Shown: piece by piece, positions 1 to 8,579 of the stretch | How positions within the stretch are numbered: the stretch's first letter is position 1 | How the letters are laid out: each line of letters begins with the position of its first letter | Source: Flavipsychrobacter sp. | GTDB taxonomy: Bacteria > Bacteroidota > Bacteroidia > Chitinophagales > Chitinophagaceae | Direction of reading: 5' to 3' | Assembly (NCBI GenBank): GCA_016787265.1 | Contig: JAEUVF010000013.1 | Span: forward strand, 496,001 to 560,000 | DNA: 64,000 nt | Notes under the pieces: generated by a model | Told to the model about the DNA's origin: nothing | Seen by the model: the letters and a program-made list of their open reading frames with translations, nothing else | Databases searched by the model: none | Position numbers and translations under genes: made by a program

Positions 1-2
1 TG

Positions 3-89
3 CCAGAACAGGTAATAGACAAAGTAAAAATGGATGGTGATAGTAACCTGGCAATACAAGCATTAAACTTGGTTGCAGTAATGGCGTAA
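3..89 (+). other. possible 3' end of a truncated upstream CDS
   Basis: An open frame enters from the left edge and stops with TAA at 87-89. It encodes 28 residues ending in IQALNLVAVMA. The fragment is too short to assign to a family, and it may be chance. It would be the C-terminus of a gene lying mostly outside the window on the same strand as the serine hydrolase. Confidence 0.25.
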
Positions 90-281
90 CGCCAAATAGG
101 TTATTCTTTTTATTGTTTAATATATTATATCGAAATGGTATTATGTGGCTCGACAGTGTGGAATTATTGATGGACAAAGAAGATTGCTTCGGGATTACCA
201 TATCTGATACATAAGCAGAGAAAATATACACTGTTCAATGGAAACTTCCATAGATACTCTTTATGTAGGACCTCGTTATGA

Positions 282-512
282 ATTTGGAAAAGCATTGATG
301 CGAATGGAGATGGCTTTTTAGATCTTGCAAGTACCTATAATCCAAATAACGTCAAATGTCCCCCGGATTTAACTATGCTTTTTCTTATGGATACAGCAGT
401 AAAGAAGTTTAGAAAAATCGAGATAAATGAGGATATATTAAACGTTTCATTTTATCCTCAAGAAAAGGCAATAACATCCGAATTTGAATATGATCATCCA
501 GTTTACAATATT
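282..512 (+). pseudogene. decayed remnant of a VCBS/XAC2610-like protein gene
   Basis: Between the edge fragment and the serine hydrolase lies about 460 bp with no intact gene. One frame, open from 282, reads SIDANGDGFLDLAS and then a stretch with the look of a D-x-N-x-D-G-x-x-D-L calcium-loop protein (residues such as LFLMDTAVKKF and SFYPQEKAITSEFEY). This resembles the C-terminal half of XAC2610/FG-GAP-like secreted proteins. No start codon or upstream half is present in this frame, where a TGA sits at 279-281. A neighbouring frame (from 238) reads IDTLYVGPRYEFGK, as if a frameshift separates two pieces. The frame runs on into the hydrolase gene, producing a false N-terminal extension there. 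The family guess comes from motif appearance only. Confidence 0.35.
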
Positions 513-548
513 TCCACAACCTGCTTCGTTTTGACTGCAACCCCTTTT

Positions 549-1892
549 ATGAAGAAAATTCTACTCGTCTTTTTGTTTTTTTTGACCGCCTTTTCCCTTA
601 GCAGTCAAAATAAAACCAGGGAGCAGTTACTGCTTGATAAGTATGCCTCAGCATATGCTAAAACCTATAATTTTAATGGCGCAATCCTGGTTTCGAAAGA
701 CAATAAGATCATTTACCAGAGTGGTTTTGGATCAGCCAATCGGGAATGGTCTGTTCCCAATACCACTTATTCTAAATTTCCTATTGCCTCTTTAACCAAG
801 CAATTTACTGCAGTGGCAATATTGCAGCTGGCGGAACAGGGAATGCTTTCATTGGAGGATCCCATCGTTAAATTCTTTCCTGATTTTCCCAGTGGTGATA
901 GTATTACCATACATATGTTGCTGAATCATACATCAGGTTTAAAAGAATTTTCTCAGTATCCAGGACTTTTTGACCGGGAATTTCCTTACCCACATGAAGT
1001 ATTACGAGATACTATTATTAATAAAATTAAAAGGCTGCCCTTAAATTTTCCGCCGGGCAGTTTTTGGGGCTACAGCAATACAAATTATGTGTTACTTGGT
1101 TATATATTGGAACTCATCACCGATGAACAATATGACAGGTATATTAAAGCAACATTCTTCAAAGAACTAAACATGTTGCAGAGTAGAGTTTTATACCAGG
1201 ATTCCATTCTGCCCAATAAGGCCTACGGATATAGCGGAATTTTCCCTGAGCTTAGAACAGAATCTAAAGTTCCATTTAACTATGTACATAGTCACGGTGG
1301 ATTGGTTTCAACAGTTACCGACTTATTAAAATGGAACCAGGCACTTCACGGGGGAAAATTGTTGAAACGGGAATACTATTCGAAAATGCATACACCCAAT
1401 CAGCCGGTCAAAGGCGCAGGTTATGGCATTTTTATAGACTATTTATTTGATCATAAGACCTATTCTCACAATGGCAATATCCCCGGATACAGCTCGTCCA
1501 TGATTTATTTCCCACACAACAAAAGCTCCATCATTATTCTATCAAACAGAGAAACCAATCTTGATTTTTTTGCAAAGGGACTTGCGGGTATATTATTCAA
1601 TAAAGAAATGGTTATCCCTTATAAGCATAAAAAGATAAATGGTACCAATTTTAAAGATTTTGAGGCTAAGTTTGAAACACCCTTTCCTTTTGAAGTTGTT
1701 GAAAAGGAGGGAAGGCTACTCCTGAATATGGGAAGAGAGTTGGAACTAAGGCCTGAATCAAAAACTAAATTATTCGTATCGGAGCCGGATATTGATATCC
1801 AGCTAGAGTATGTTTTTGATGCAAATCGAAAAATTCAACGTGTTCACCTTATTGAAGGAGGAGTGAAAACACAGGCTACGCTTCGTCGGTAA
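549..1892 (+). CDS. serine hydrolase, beta-lactamase/class C family, exported
   Basis: This 447-residue protein has a signal peptide (residues 1-20, ending FSLSSQ) and a beta-lactamase-type transpeptidase fold. The three active-site motifs are visible: S81-L-T-K84 (nucleophile serine and lysine), Y175-S-N177, and H307-N-G309 in place of KTG. This set is typical of class C-like esterases, D-aminopeptidases and penicillin-binding-like hydrolases rather than true resistance enzymes. It should act in the periplasm. The reading frame is open back to 375, but the start at 549 is chosen because it begins directly with the signal peptide and the upstream residues belong to the decayed remnant. The substrate is unknown. 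Confidence 0.9.
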   Translation: MKKILLVFLFFLTAFSLSSQNKTREQLLLDKYASAYAKTYNFNGAILVSKDNKIIYQSGFGSANREWSVPNTTYSKFPIASLTKQFTAVAILQLAEQGMLSLEDPIVKFFPDFPSGDSITIHMLLNHTSGLKEFSQYPGLFDREFPYPHEVLRDTIINKIKRLPLNFPPGSFWGYSNTNYVLLGYILELITDEQYDRYIKATFFKELNMLQSRVLYQDSILPNKAYGYSGIFPELRTESKVPFNYVHSHGGLVSTVTDLLKWNQALHGGKLLKREYYSKMHTPNQPVKGAGYGIFIDYLFDHKTYSHNGNIPGYSSSMIYFPHNKSSIIILSNRETNLDFFAKGLAGILFNKEMVIPYKHKKINGTNFKDFEAKFETPFPFEVVEKEGRLLLNMGRELELRPESKTKLFVSEPDIDIQLEYVFDANRKIQRVHLIEGGVKTQATLRR

Positions 1893-1912
1893 TATGAAGC
1901 AGCAGGGCCAGA

Positions 1913-2512
1913 TTAATGAGTGTCTTCATTGGAATTGATTTGGTGTTGAATGTTTTCGATTTGTGTTATTGTTTTTTGAATCGACTTGCGGTAAGATCTG
2001 TAGACGAGGGGGCGGAACACGAACCAGAAGATCCCGATTACTACCACCAGGATGCTGTAACCTTTGAACAGTAACTGGCTATTGACTGCCACTTTTTCAT
2101 AAATAAAAAACGCATAGGCTGCAAAGAAGAATAGTATAAATAGCATCATCCTTGTTTGCTCCTCTTTCTTATTAATCAATTCCAATTTTAACTGTGCTAA
2201 AAACGCCGCACTGTTGAGCGGTTCAGCCTGATCTTCTTTTTTCAATTCCTGGTATTTGAACCACAACACATACAGGATGGCAATCACGCTGATAATTAAA
2301 CCTACGCGGGTAGTCCATAGTACATTCTCCAGGCCAATCCAGACAGCAATGTATCCAAGGATACAGCCAACCAGCAATCCCATTAATGTTTTTGCCTTGT
2401 TTTGCTTCTTCATTTTAAATGCTTTTGCAATTTTTTCAATTTCATCCGCGTGTGGCAACTGATCCGCTTTTTCCAATTGCCAGATGGATTTTATATCGTC
2501 AAAACTTTCCAT
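1913..2512 (-). CDS. four-helix membrane protein, probable anti-sigma partner
   Basis: This 199-residue protein has a short cytoplasmic N-terminus (1-40, beginning MESFDDIKSIWQ) and four predicted membrane helices at about 43-63, 67-86, 121-139 and 149-169. A charged loop lies between helices 2 and 3, and the tail is basic then acidic. Its start overlaps the end of the ECF sigma gene by 14 bp on the same strand, so the two are translationally coupled. In Bacteroidota, genes in this position often encode membrane proteins that restrain the sigma factor. That role is inferred from position; no classical zinc anti-sigma motif (HxxxCxxC) is present. Confidence 0.85.
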   Translation of the reverse strand: MESFDDIKSIWQLEKADQLPHADEIEKIAKAFKMKKQNKAKTLMGLLVGCILGYIAVWIGLENVLWTTRVGLIISVIAILYVLWFKYQELKKEDQAEPLNSAAFLAQLKLELINKKEEQTRMMLFILFFFAAYAFFIYEKVAVNSQLLFKGYSILVVVIGIFWFVFRPLVYRSYRKSIQKTITQIENIQHQINSNEDTH

Positions 2513-2987
2513 TTTTCTTTACTTTTTCTGTGAGGAATGATTTGATCCGGTGAATTTTCACCCGTACATTGGAATGACTGATTCCCATGATTTCTGAAAT
2601 CTTATCCTGAGGCAAGTCTTCCAGATACAACCCAATCAACAACCTGTCTGCCTCAGGTAATTGAGCGATACAGTCATACAGTAACTTTCGTTTCTCTTTG
2701 ACCTCCAGGTCCATATCCGACAATTCTGACAAAACCCCCACCGGATAATTAGCCAGCTTCTCTTTTTGTCGTTTATCAGACTTCAGTTGTTGCAAACATT
2801 TGTTTACTGCAATCTTGAATATCCAGGTTCCGATGCTTGCATCCCCCCGGAACCTATCCAGGTTTTGCCATACAGCAATAAAGGTTTCCTGGGTTATATC
2901 CCGGGCCTTTTCTTCATTGTTTATATAACCCATGCATAAGCGGAAAATTTTTGCCGAATACGCTGAGTAAAGCGATTTAAATTCCAT
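2499..2987 (-). CDS. RNA polymerase ECF sigma-70 factor
   Basis: This 162-residue protein has the two-domain plan of extracytoplasmic function sigma factors. Region 2 (about 5-72) contains DITQETFIAVWQNL and the -10 recognition stretch GTWIFKIAVNKCLQQLK. Region 4 (about 100-155) contains LPEADRLLIGLYLEDLPQ and the helix-turn-helix ISEIMGISHSNVRVKIHR. It directs RNA polymerase to a small regulon. The next gene, overlapping by 14 bp, encodes a membrane protein that is probably its regulator. No SusC/FecR genes adjoin it, so it is unlikely to be a classical nutrient-uptake FecI. Confidence 0.95.
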   Translation of the reverse strand: MEFKSLYSAYSAKIFRLCMGYINNEEKARDITQETFIAVWQNLDRFRGDASIGTWIFKIAVNKCLQQLKSDKRQKEKLANYPVGVLSELSDMDLEVKEKRKLLYDCIAQLPEADRLLIGLYLEDLPQDKISEIMGISHSNVRVKIHRIKSFLTEKVKKNGKF

Positions 2988-3050
2988 ATCCTGTCTATAT
3001 AGATAACCGGGATAAAAAAATGTTACAGGGTCGTGAACTAATACAATTTA

Positions 3051-3080
3051 TTTGTTCTTCAAAAAGGTACCCTAATTTCG
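3051..3080 (+). promoter_or_regulatory. Bacteroidota-type promoter, nearly leaderless
   Basis: TTTG at 3051-3054 and TAATTTCG at 3073-3080 are separated by 18 bp, matching the TTTG-N19-TAnnTTTG pattern with one mismatch. The -7 box ends only five bases before the ATG at 3086, so the mRNA would have almost no leader. Confidence 0.5.
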
Positions 3081-3085
3081 CACAA

Positions 3086-3475
3086 ATGAAATACGCGAAT
3101 CAGATTGGAGCTTTCCTGGCATTGGTAGTGATTGTCAGTTGTTTTGTAACCTGGGTGAAGATTCCGGATACGGATATTACGATTTCGGGCTTTGCTACTG
3201 AGGGTACCCGTTATGGAAAACCGGGATTGGTAAATGTATTCATGAGCGCAATCGCTTTTATCCTGTTCCTGATCCCCAGGATCTGGGCCAAGCGGGTCAA
3301 TTTCTTCTTCTCGGGGTTTAACCTGGCCTGGGCTTTCCGCAATTTCATTTTGCTGAGCACCTGTCACGCAGGTGATTGTCCCGACCGGCAACCGGCTTTT
3401 TTCATTTACCTGATTGCTGCCATCTTGCAACTGGTCATGGCCTTTGTTCCTAAAATGGACCTGAGCAAAAAATAA
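3086..3475 (+). CDS. small four-helix membrane protein of unknown function
   Basis: The 129-residue product starts MKYANQIGAF and has about four hydrophobic segments (near residues 7-24, 47-65, 70-88 and 103-121). A cysteine pair lies in the STCHAGDCP loop. I do not recognise a named family; similar short uncharacterised membrane proteins are common in Bacteroidota. The frame is open 22 codons further upstream, but the promoter at 3051-3080 lies inside that extension, which supports ATG 3086. It is followed directly by a hairpin terminator and faces rocD. Confidence 0.8.
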   Translation: MKYANQIGAFLALVVIVSCFVTWVKIPDTDITISGFATEGTRYGKPGLVNVFMSAIAFILFLIPRIWAKRVNFFFSGFNLAWAFRNFILLSTCHAGDCPDRQPAFFIYLIAAILQLVMAFVPKMDLSKK

Positions 3476-3493
3476 AAGCCCCGAAGGGCTTTT
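3474..3493 (-). terminator. bidirectional hairpin terminator with UUCG loop
   Basis: AAAAGCCC (3474-3481) pairs with GGGCTTTT (3486-3493) around a four-base loop. Read on the minus strand the loop is TTCG closed by C-G, a very stable tetraloop. It is followed by a T-rich run (complement of 3463-3473), so it should end rocD transcripts. It also lies just past the stop of the plus-strand membrane protein gene. Confidence 0.85.
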
Positions 3494-3510
3494 CTCCTTT
3501 AAAAATTTTT

Positions 3511-4746
3511 TTATAATTGCTTCAAACAGTTTCCGATGATCTGCACCGCTTCCAGTATCTGCTCTTTGGATATAATCAATGGTGGTGCAAAGCGGATCTT
3601 ATCTCCATGGGTTGGCTTGGCCAGTAAACCTGCATCTTTCAATAGGAGGCAAAGCTGCCAGGCAGCATCCGGATTGGAATGTTTGATTACAATCGCATTT
3701 AATAATCCTTTTCCACGAATGGTACCGATATAAGGGGAATCGAGTTTGGCAAGTTCCATTCTCAGTAATGCACCCATCTCTTCCGCACGATCCGCCAGCT
3801 TTTCTTCTTCCAGAACCTGCAGGGCAGCCATCGCCACTTTACAGGCCAATGGATTGCCACCATAGGTAGAGCCATGCTCACCCGGATGAATATTGTTCAT
3901 GATGAAATCATCCGCCAATACCGCACTCACCGGTAATACGCCTCCGCTCAGGGCTTTTCCTAATATCAGGATATCAGGACGCACCCCTTCATGATCACAG
4001 GCCAGCATCTTTCCGGTGCGTGCCAGTCCGGTTTGTATTTCATCCGCAATAAACAACACGTTATACCGCGTACACAATTTCCGTACACTGCTCAGGTATC
4101 CTTCATCCGGCACTACCACACCGGCTTCGCCCTGAATGGGTTCAACCATAAAGGCAGCCACATCGGGGTGTTGCAAAGCTTTCTCCAATGCCGGCAGGTC
4201 GTTATAAGGAACCAGGTCAAATCCTGGCATGAAGGGACCGAACTGGTGATAACTGCTGGGGTCGGTGGAGGAGGAGATGGCGGCCAGGGTTCTTCCCCAG
4301 AAATTATTCTCTGCAAATACGATCCTGGCTTTGTTTTCCTGTACACCTTTTTTCACATAGGCCCACCTGCGCGCCAGTTTGATAGCAGTTTCACCACCTT
4401 CCACCCCGGTATTCATGGGCAACACTTTATCGTAGCCAAAGAGTCGGGTGATGTATTGTTCGTATTCCCCCAGCAGGTTGTTGTGAAAAGCCCTGGACGT
4501 TAGCGTTAGGTCCTGCGCCTGTTCAATGAGGGCCTGGATGATTTTGGGATGACAATGTCCCTGGTTCACGGCACTATAGCCACTCAGAAAATCATAGTAG
4601 CGGTTTCCATCCACATCCCAGAGAAAAACGCCCGAACCTTTGGATAATACTACCGGCAAAGGATGATAGTTATGTGCACCATAATTGGATTCCAAATCAA
4701 GATAATACTGCGTCTTTTCAGACAGCGCAGTTACAGCAACTGACAT
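3511..4746 (-). CDS. rocD: ornithine--oxo-acid (delta) aminotransferase
   Basis: This 411-residue class III PLP aminotransferase moves the delta-amino group of ornithine to 2-oxoglutarate, giving glutamate semialdehyde and glutamate. The PLP lysine is K264 in [10 protein letters not shown], and D235 in ADEIQTG binds the pyridine nitrogen. The N-terminal [21 protein letters not shown] and the [12 protein letters not shown] stretch are typical of ornithine aminotransferases. Length matches the family. It stands alone, with a terminator behind it and a 165 bp gap in front. An arginine deiminase-like gene and ctlX, which could supply ornithine, lie at 42284-44665. Confidence 0.97.
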   Translation of the reverse strand: MSVAVTALSEKTQYYLDLESNYGAHNYHPLPVVLSKGSGVFLWDVDGNRYYDFLSGYSAVNQGHCHPKIIQALIEQAQDLTLTSRAFHNNLLGEYEQYITRLFGYDKVLPMNTGVEGGETAIKLARRWAYVKKGVQENKARIVFAENNFWGRTLAAISSSTDPSSYHQFGPFMPGFDLVPYNDLPALEKALQHPDVAAFMVEPIQGEAGVVVPDEGYLSSVRKLCTRYNVLFIADEIQTGLARTGKMLACDHEGVRPDILILGKALSGGVLPVSAVLADDFIMNNIHPGEHGSTYGGNPLACKVAMAALQVLEEEKLADRAEEMGALLRMELAKLDSPYIGTIRGKGLLNAIVIKHSNPDAAWQLCLLLKDAGLLAKPTHGDKIRFAPPLIISKEQILEAVQIIGNCLKQL

Positions 4747-4911
4747 GAGTCTTGTATTAGAAGAGTTAAGAAAGGTTAATTAAAAAGGAGAGGGCATACT
4801 ACGCCCATGTAGCATCGATCAATTCCTTCAATGATTGAGGAAGTCCAGGTTGAACGCCAGAAAAGCAGGTATGTGTTTTTGGGATTGCATCTGCAATGGC
4901 AAGATAGCCAA

Positions 4912-5724
4912 TTATTTTGATTCCAGCAGCGTGTACTGCGAGGGAAAGCCCTGTTTCCAGTCAGCCGGAGCAGTATCAAAAATGCCAAAAACCGTAGAGC
5001 CGGTTCCGGTCATGGCAGCATAAATAGCTCCCATTGCATAGAACTTTTCCCGGATGGCTGCAATCTCCGGGTGTTGCTGAAATACTACGGGTTCGAAATC
5101 ATTCAGCAGGGTCTCTTTCCATTGTTCCAGTGGCAAATTTTCAATAGCAGGAAATTCGGGCACTGGTTTACTCAAATCCAGTTGTGCAAATGCCCAGGCG
5201 GTGGATATATGAATTCCGGGGTTCGCAAGCAGAATGGTTTTCCCTTTTAATTGGGGTAATTCAATTGGCAGCAGTTCCTCACCGCGACCAGCAGCTTTCG
5301 CCGGTTGATTTAATAAGAAAAATGGACAGTCGCTCCCGAGTTCGAGTGCAAAAGCGTTCAGTTGTGCATCCGGACAATTCAGATTAAACAGTTGATTGAT
5401 CAGTCGCAGTGTAAATGCACCATCTGAAGAGCCGCCACCGAGGCCGGCTCCCATGGGAATTATTTTGTGCAGGTAGAGTGAAACAGGTGGCAGGTTATAA
5501 ACTTCCTGCATTTTCTTCCACGCGCGAATACATAAATTGTTGTCGGTATTTCCATCAATCGGCAAGCCACTGGATTGAAAACTGAAATCATCCGCCCTTA
5601 CGGCTTCCAGCATATCTGCCAGTTGTATGGGATAAAAGACTGTACGGAGATTGTGATAGCCATCGGCCCGTTTACCGCTTACCTGTAAACCAAGATTGAT
5701 TTTTGCATTCGGGAAGACTATCAA
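4912..5724 (-). CDS. ispE: 4-diphosphocytidyl-2-C-methyl-D-erythritol kinase
   Basis: This 270-residue GHMP kinase phosphorylates CDP-methylerythritol in the MEP isoprenoid pathway. The N-terminal FPNAKINLGLQV with K8 and the ATP loop PMGAGLGGGSSDGA (90-103) are diagnostic, and D93-region and Thr-rich C-terminal MTGTGSTVFGIF complete the fold. The start is TTG at 5724, chosen because the conserved N-terminus begins there and no in-frame ATG fits. It lies 17 bp behind the BFN gene on the same strand, so the two are probably co-transcribed. Confidence 0.96.
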   Translation of the reverse strand: MIVFPNAKINLGLQVSGKRADGYHNLRTVFYPIQLADMLEAVRADDFSFQSSGLPIDGNTDNNLCIRAWKKMQEVYNLPPVSLYLHKIIPMGAGLGGGSSDGAFTLRLINQLFNLNCPDAQLNAFALELGSDCPFFLLNQPAKAAGRGEELLPIELPQLKGKTILLANPGIHISTAWAFAQLDLSKPVPEFPAIENLPLEQWKETLLNDFEPVVFQQHPEIAAIREKFYAMGAIYAAMTGTGSTVFGIFDTAPADWKQGFPSQYTLLESK

Positions 5725-5741
5725 AACTGCAAATTGGAAGG

Positions 5742-6329
5742 TTATTTTTTCCGGCTATTGATTTCATCGCGGATGGCGATGGCGCGAATATAATCTTCCT
5801 GTTCGAGCACTTCATTCAGCAGGGTGTGCAGTTCTTCCACACTCAGACTCTTGAGGTCTTCGTGCGCGGATTCTTCCCGCTCAGCAGCACTTACCTGCTT
5901 TTTCTTTTTGCCGGAAGTATCTTCCATCAGGATGCCTGCATTCTCGAGAATATTCTCATAGGTATAAATTGGACATCCAAAACGAACCGCCAGTGCCAGG
6001 GCATCTGAGGTGCGGGAATCAATTTCAACAGTATCGTGTTCGCCTACACAGATGAGTTTGGAATAGAAAATACCTTCCTGTAAATCGCTGATGATGATTT
6101 CGGTGAGTTCCACATTAAAAGCACTCATGAAGTTTTTCATCAGGTCGTGGGTAAGCGGTCGGCTAGGCTGCATTTTTTCCAATGCCACGGCTATTGCCTG
6201 GGCTTCGAACCCACCGATCACGATGGGCAATCTGCGCAATCCGTTAACTTCTCCCAGCACCACTGCATAGGAATGAGTTTGAGTTATGCTGTGGGACAGG
6301 GCCACTATTTCCAGTTCTATCTTCCTCAT
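5742..6329 (-). CDS. bifunctional nuclease (BFN/DUF151) family protein with UvrB/C-like tail
   Basis: The 195-residue protein has an N-terminal DUF151 domain (about 1-125, with LPIVIGGFEAQAIAVALE and SRTSDALALAVRFGCPIY). After a lysine-rich linker comes a C-terminal UVR motif (about 155-195, LHTLLNEVLEQEDYIRAIAIRDEI). Plant and Thermotoga members have been described as nucleases. The bacterial role is not settled. A -7 box TAGTTTCG at 6347-6340 lies only ten bases upstream of the ATG, so the leader would be very short. ispE follows 17 bp downstream. Confidence 0.93.
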   Translation of the reverse strand: MRKIELEIVALSHSITQTHSYAVVLGEVNGLRRLPIVIGGFEAQAIAVALEKMQPSRPLTHDLMKNFMSAFNVELTEIIISDLQEGIFYSKLICVGEHDTVEIDSRTSDALALAVRFGCPIYTYENILENAGILMEDTSGKKKKQVSAAEREESAHEDLKSLSVEELHTLLNEVLEQEDYIRAIAIRDEINSRKK

Positions 6330-6358
6330 AATGAAGGCACGAAACTACGGGTTTTTAA

Positions 6359-6388
6359 TAAAAAATTGAGAGGGATTTACCCTCTCAA
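6359..6388 (-). terminator. terminator of the etfB-etfA operon
   Basis: TTGAGAGGG (6366-6374) pairs perfectly with CCCTCTCAA (6380-6388). On the minus strand the stem is followed by a run of T (complement of 6360-6365). It lies 30 bp past the etfA stop and before the BFN gene start. Confidence 0.85.
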
Positions 6389-6419
6389 TTATCAACCTTG
6401 CTTACACATTCCGGAGATT

Positions 6420-7382
6420 TTATTTTCCCTTGAGTTTTTTAACCGAGTCAATGATTTTGGGCATCACCTCAAAGGCATCGCCCACGATTCCATAGTCGGC
6501 TGCTTTGAAGAAGGGTGCTTCCGGATCCTTGTTGATCACCACAATCACCTTACTTCGGTTAACCCCGGCCAGGTGCTGGATAGCACCGGAAATGCCTACC
6601 GCGAAATACAGGTTCGGTGCAACCGCGCCGCCTGTTTGTCCCACATGCTCATGGTGCGGACGCCAGTGAGAATCTGCTACCGGCCTGCTACAGGCAGTTG
6701 CTGCTCCCAGCAGATCGGCCAGTTCTTCAATCATACCCCAGTTTTCGGGACCTTTCAATCCCCGACCACCACTCACTACCAGCTCAGCTTCACTCAGGGG
6801 AATCTGTCCTTTAATTTTATTGATGCCGGTTACCTTGATTTTTGCTGCCGGTACGGTTAAGTTGATTTCCGCCACTTCAGCACTGCCATCGCCATTGGAA
6901 ACAGAAAAGGCATTTGGCGTGAGCGAAATGATTTTAACAGGAGAAGTCACTTCCACCTGGGCAAAAGCTTTACCACTGAACACGGCTTTCTTTACCACAA
7001 AACCATTGCTGGTATCGGGAAGAGCAACGGCGCCGGCTACCAGTCCGGCTTTGAGTCGGGCTGATAAACGGGGCGCGAGGGCTTTACCAGTTACATTATT
7101 AGACAATACAACAACAGTTGCACCCAGACTGCCTACAGCTTCCGCAATCATTGTTGCCTGCTGACCGGGATCAAACTGGTTGAGGGAATCGTTTTTTACC
7201 TGGTGAACTTTCTGAATTCCCTGTTTGCCGAGGGCAGAAAGATCAGTGCTTACCGTGCCGAGCACCAGTCCGTGTGCTGCAACACCCAGCTGGCTGGCGA
7301 GTTTTGCGCCATAACTGGCAGCTTCCAGGGAAGATTTTTTTATTTCTCCATCTGTATGATCGATGTATACAAGTACTGACAT
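6420..7382 (-). CDS. etfA: electron transfer flavoprotein subunit alpha
   Basis: This 320-residue protein is the FAD-binding subunit of ETF. The dimer collects electrons from acyl-CoA dehydrogenases and related flavoenzymes. The N-terminal ETF domain starts [25 protein letters not shown]. The C-terminal FAD domain carries the signature [20 protein letters not shown], then [29 protein letters not shown] and [20 protein letters not shown]. It follows etfB by 29 bp and ends at a clear terminator. No dehydrogenase gene is adjacent, so the electron donor is not indicated here. Confidence 0.96.
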   Translation of the reverse strand: MSVLVYIDHTDGEIKKSSLEAASYGAKLASQLGVAAHGLVLGTVSTDLSALGKQGIQKVHQVKNDSLNQFDPGQQATMIAEAVGSLGATVVVLSNNVTGKALAPRLSARLKAGLVAGAVALPDTSNGFVVKKAVFSGKAFAQVEVTSPVKIISLTPNAFSVSNGDGSAEVAEINLTVPAAKIKVTGINKIKGQIPLSEAELVVSGGRGLKGPENWGMIEELADLLGAATACSRPVADSHWRPHHEHVGQTGGAVAPNLYFAVGISGAIQHLAGVNRSKVIVVINKDPEAPFFKAADYGIVGDAFEVMPKIIDSVKKLKGK

Positions 7383-7411
7383 AGAATCGTTTTTAATAGT
7401 GGATGCAAAAT

Positions 7412-8155
7412 TTAGATAACCTTGGCCTCTTCGTGAAGCAATCTTACCAGTTCTTCCGGGTTGTCGGCCGGAACCAGTTTCACACCAGCTTTCGCGGGAG
7501 GAAGTTCAAAACCGGCAATGGAAGTCAGGGCTTCAACAGCAACCGGTTCCACTACTTTCAGGGGTTTGGTTCTGGCACCCATAATCCCTTTCATATTGGG
7601 AATACGTTGTTCGGCCATACCTTTTTGTGCACTCACCACCAGGGGCAGAGAGGTTTCCACCGTTTCTTCCCCACCTTCTATTTCGCGGGTCAATTTGACA
7701 TTGCTTCCTTCGAGTTCGAGTTTTGTTGCCAGGGAAACATAGGGCAGATCGAGCAGTTCGGCTACCATCCCGCCAATGGATGAACCATTGTAATCGATGG
7801 TTTCCTTACCGGTGAACACCAGATCGTATCCTCCCTCTTTTGCCACCTGTGCAATCTGGCTGGCGATGGTAAAGCTGTCCTGACTTTCAATATTGACGCG
7901 AATGGCTTCGTCTCCGCCAAGTGCCAGTGCTTTACGGATAATCGCATCGTTTTCTGCACCGCCCACATTTACCAGGTGTAACACCGTAGCGGGATCTTTT
8001 TCTTTTAATTCGATGGCTCTCACCAGGGCATACCATTCATCATAAGGGTTGATGATCCATTGAACACCATCCGTTGCGAATTTTTTGTTGTTGTCGGTGA
8101 AAGCTATTTTTGCCGTAGTGTCCGGCGTTTTACTAATACAAACTAGAATTTTCAT
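7412..8155 (-). CDS. etfB: electron transfer flavoprotein subunit beta
   Basis: This 247-residue protein is the AMP-binding partner of EtfA. It starts MKILVCISKTPDTTAKIAF, and carries DLVFTGKETIDYNGSSIGGM and the beta-subunit signature region REIEGGEETVETSLPLVVSA followed by IPNMKGIMGARTKP. Length matches the family. It is the first gene of an etfB-etfA operon read from a promoter in the divergent region before the TPR gene. Confidence 0.96.
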   Translation of the reverse strand: MKILVCISKTPDTTAKIAFTDNNKKFATDGVQWIINPYDEWYALVRAIELKEKDPATVLHLVNVGGAENDAIIRKALALGGDEAIRVNIESQDSFTIASQIAQVAKEGGYDLVFTGKETIDYNGSSIGGMVAELLDLPYVSLATKLELEGSNVKLTREIEGGEETVETSLPLVVSAQKGMAEQRIPNMKGIMGARTKPLKVVEPVAVEALTSIAGFELPPAKAGVKLVPADNPEELVRLLHEEAKVI

Positions 8156-8205
8156 ACAGCGCTCGTTTCGTAAAGATTAAAAGTTGTTTATGCAACTACT
8201 TAACA

Positions 8206-8234
8206 CAAATATACGTTTGTTAGTTTTGCAGCAA
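8206..8234 (-). promoter_or_regulatory. divergent promoter region, etfB side clear
   Basis: On the minus strand, TTG (complement of 8232-8234), an 18 bp spacer and TATATTTG (complement of 8206-8213) match the Bacteroidota promoter pattern for etfB. On the plus strand a perfect -7 box TAGTTTTG lies at 8221-8228 and could serve the TPR gene, but I see no good -33 element for it. Confidence 0.5.
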
Positions 8235-8267
8235 GGATTTTATTCATAAATTTTTTTATAAATCTAT

Positions 8268-8579
8268 ATGGACCGAATTCAGCAGTTAAAAGCCTATCTG
8301 GCTGCCAGTCCGACTGATTCCTTTTTGCAGCATGCACTGGGATTGGAGTACATAAAACTGGGGGAGGAGGAGCAGGCCAAACGGATATTTGAGGAGTTGC
8401 TGGCAGCCAATCCGGGTTATGTTGGAACCTATTACCAGTTAGGAAAATTACTGGAAAAAACTGGCCAGACAGAAGAAGCGGTGCGGGTATACCAGGAAGG
8501 CATGCAGCAGGCTACAGCAGCTGGAGACCAGCATGCATTCGGAGAGTTGAGGGCGGCATTGGAGGATCTTATTTATTAA
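8268..8579 (+). CDS. small tetratricopeptide repeat protein
   Basis: This 103-residue cytoplasmic protein has two to three TPR helical pairs: DSFLQHALGLEYIKLGEEEQ (about 17-36), then YVGTYYQLGKLLEKTGQTEE (about 50-69), and a final helical pair to the end. TPRs bind other proteins; no enzymatic domain is present. It is a single gene with a divergent etfB. Its last 11 bp overlap the end of the opposing membrane protein gene. The partner is unknown. Confidence 0.88.
   Translation: MDRIQQLKAYLAASPTDSFLQHALGLEYIKLGEEEQAKRIFEELLAANPGYVGTYYQLGKLLEKTGQTEEAVRVYQEGMQQATAAGDQHAFGELRAALEDLIY

Noticed and set aside
375..548. N-terminal extension of the serine hydrolase
   Set aside because: The signal peptide starts at 549 and the 58 extra residues belong to the gene remnant.
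6147..6860. 237-residue plus-strand open frame
   Set aside because: It crosses the BFN gene, the etf terminator and etfA on the opposite strand, all of which are well supported.
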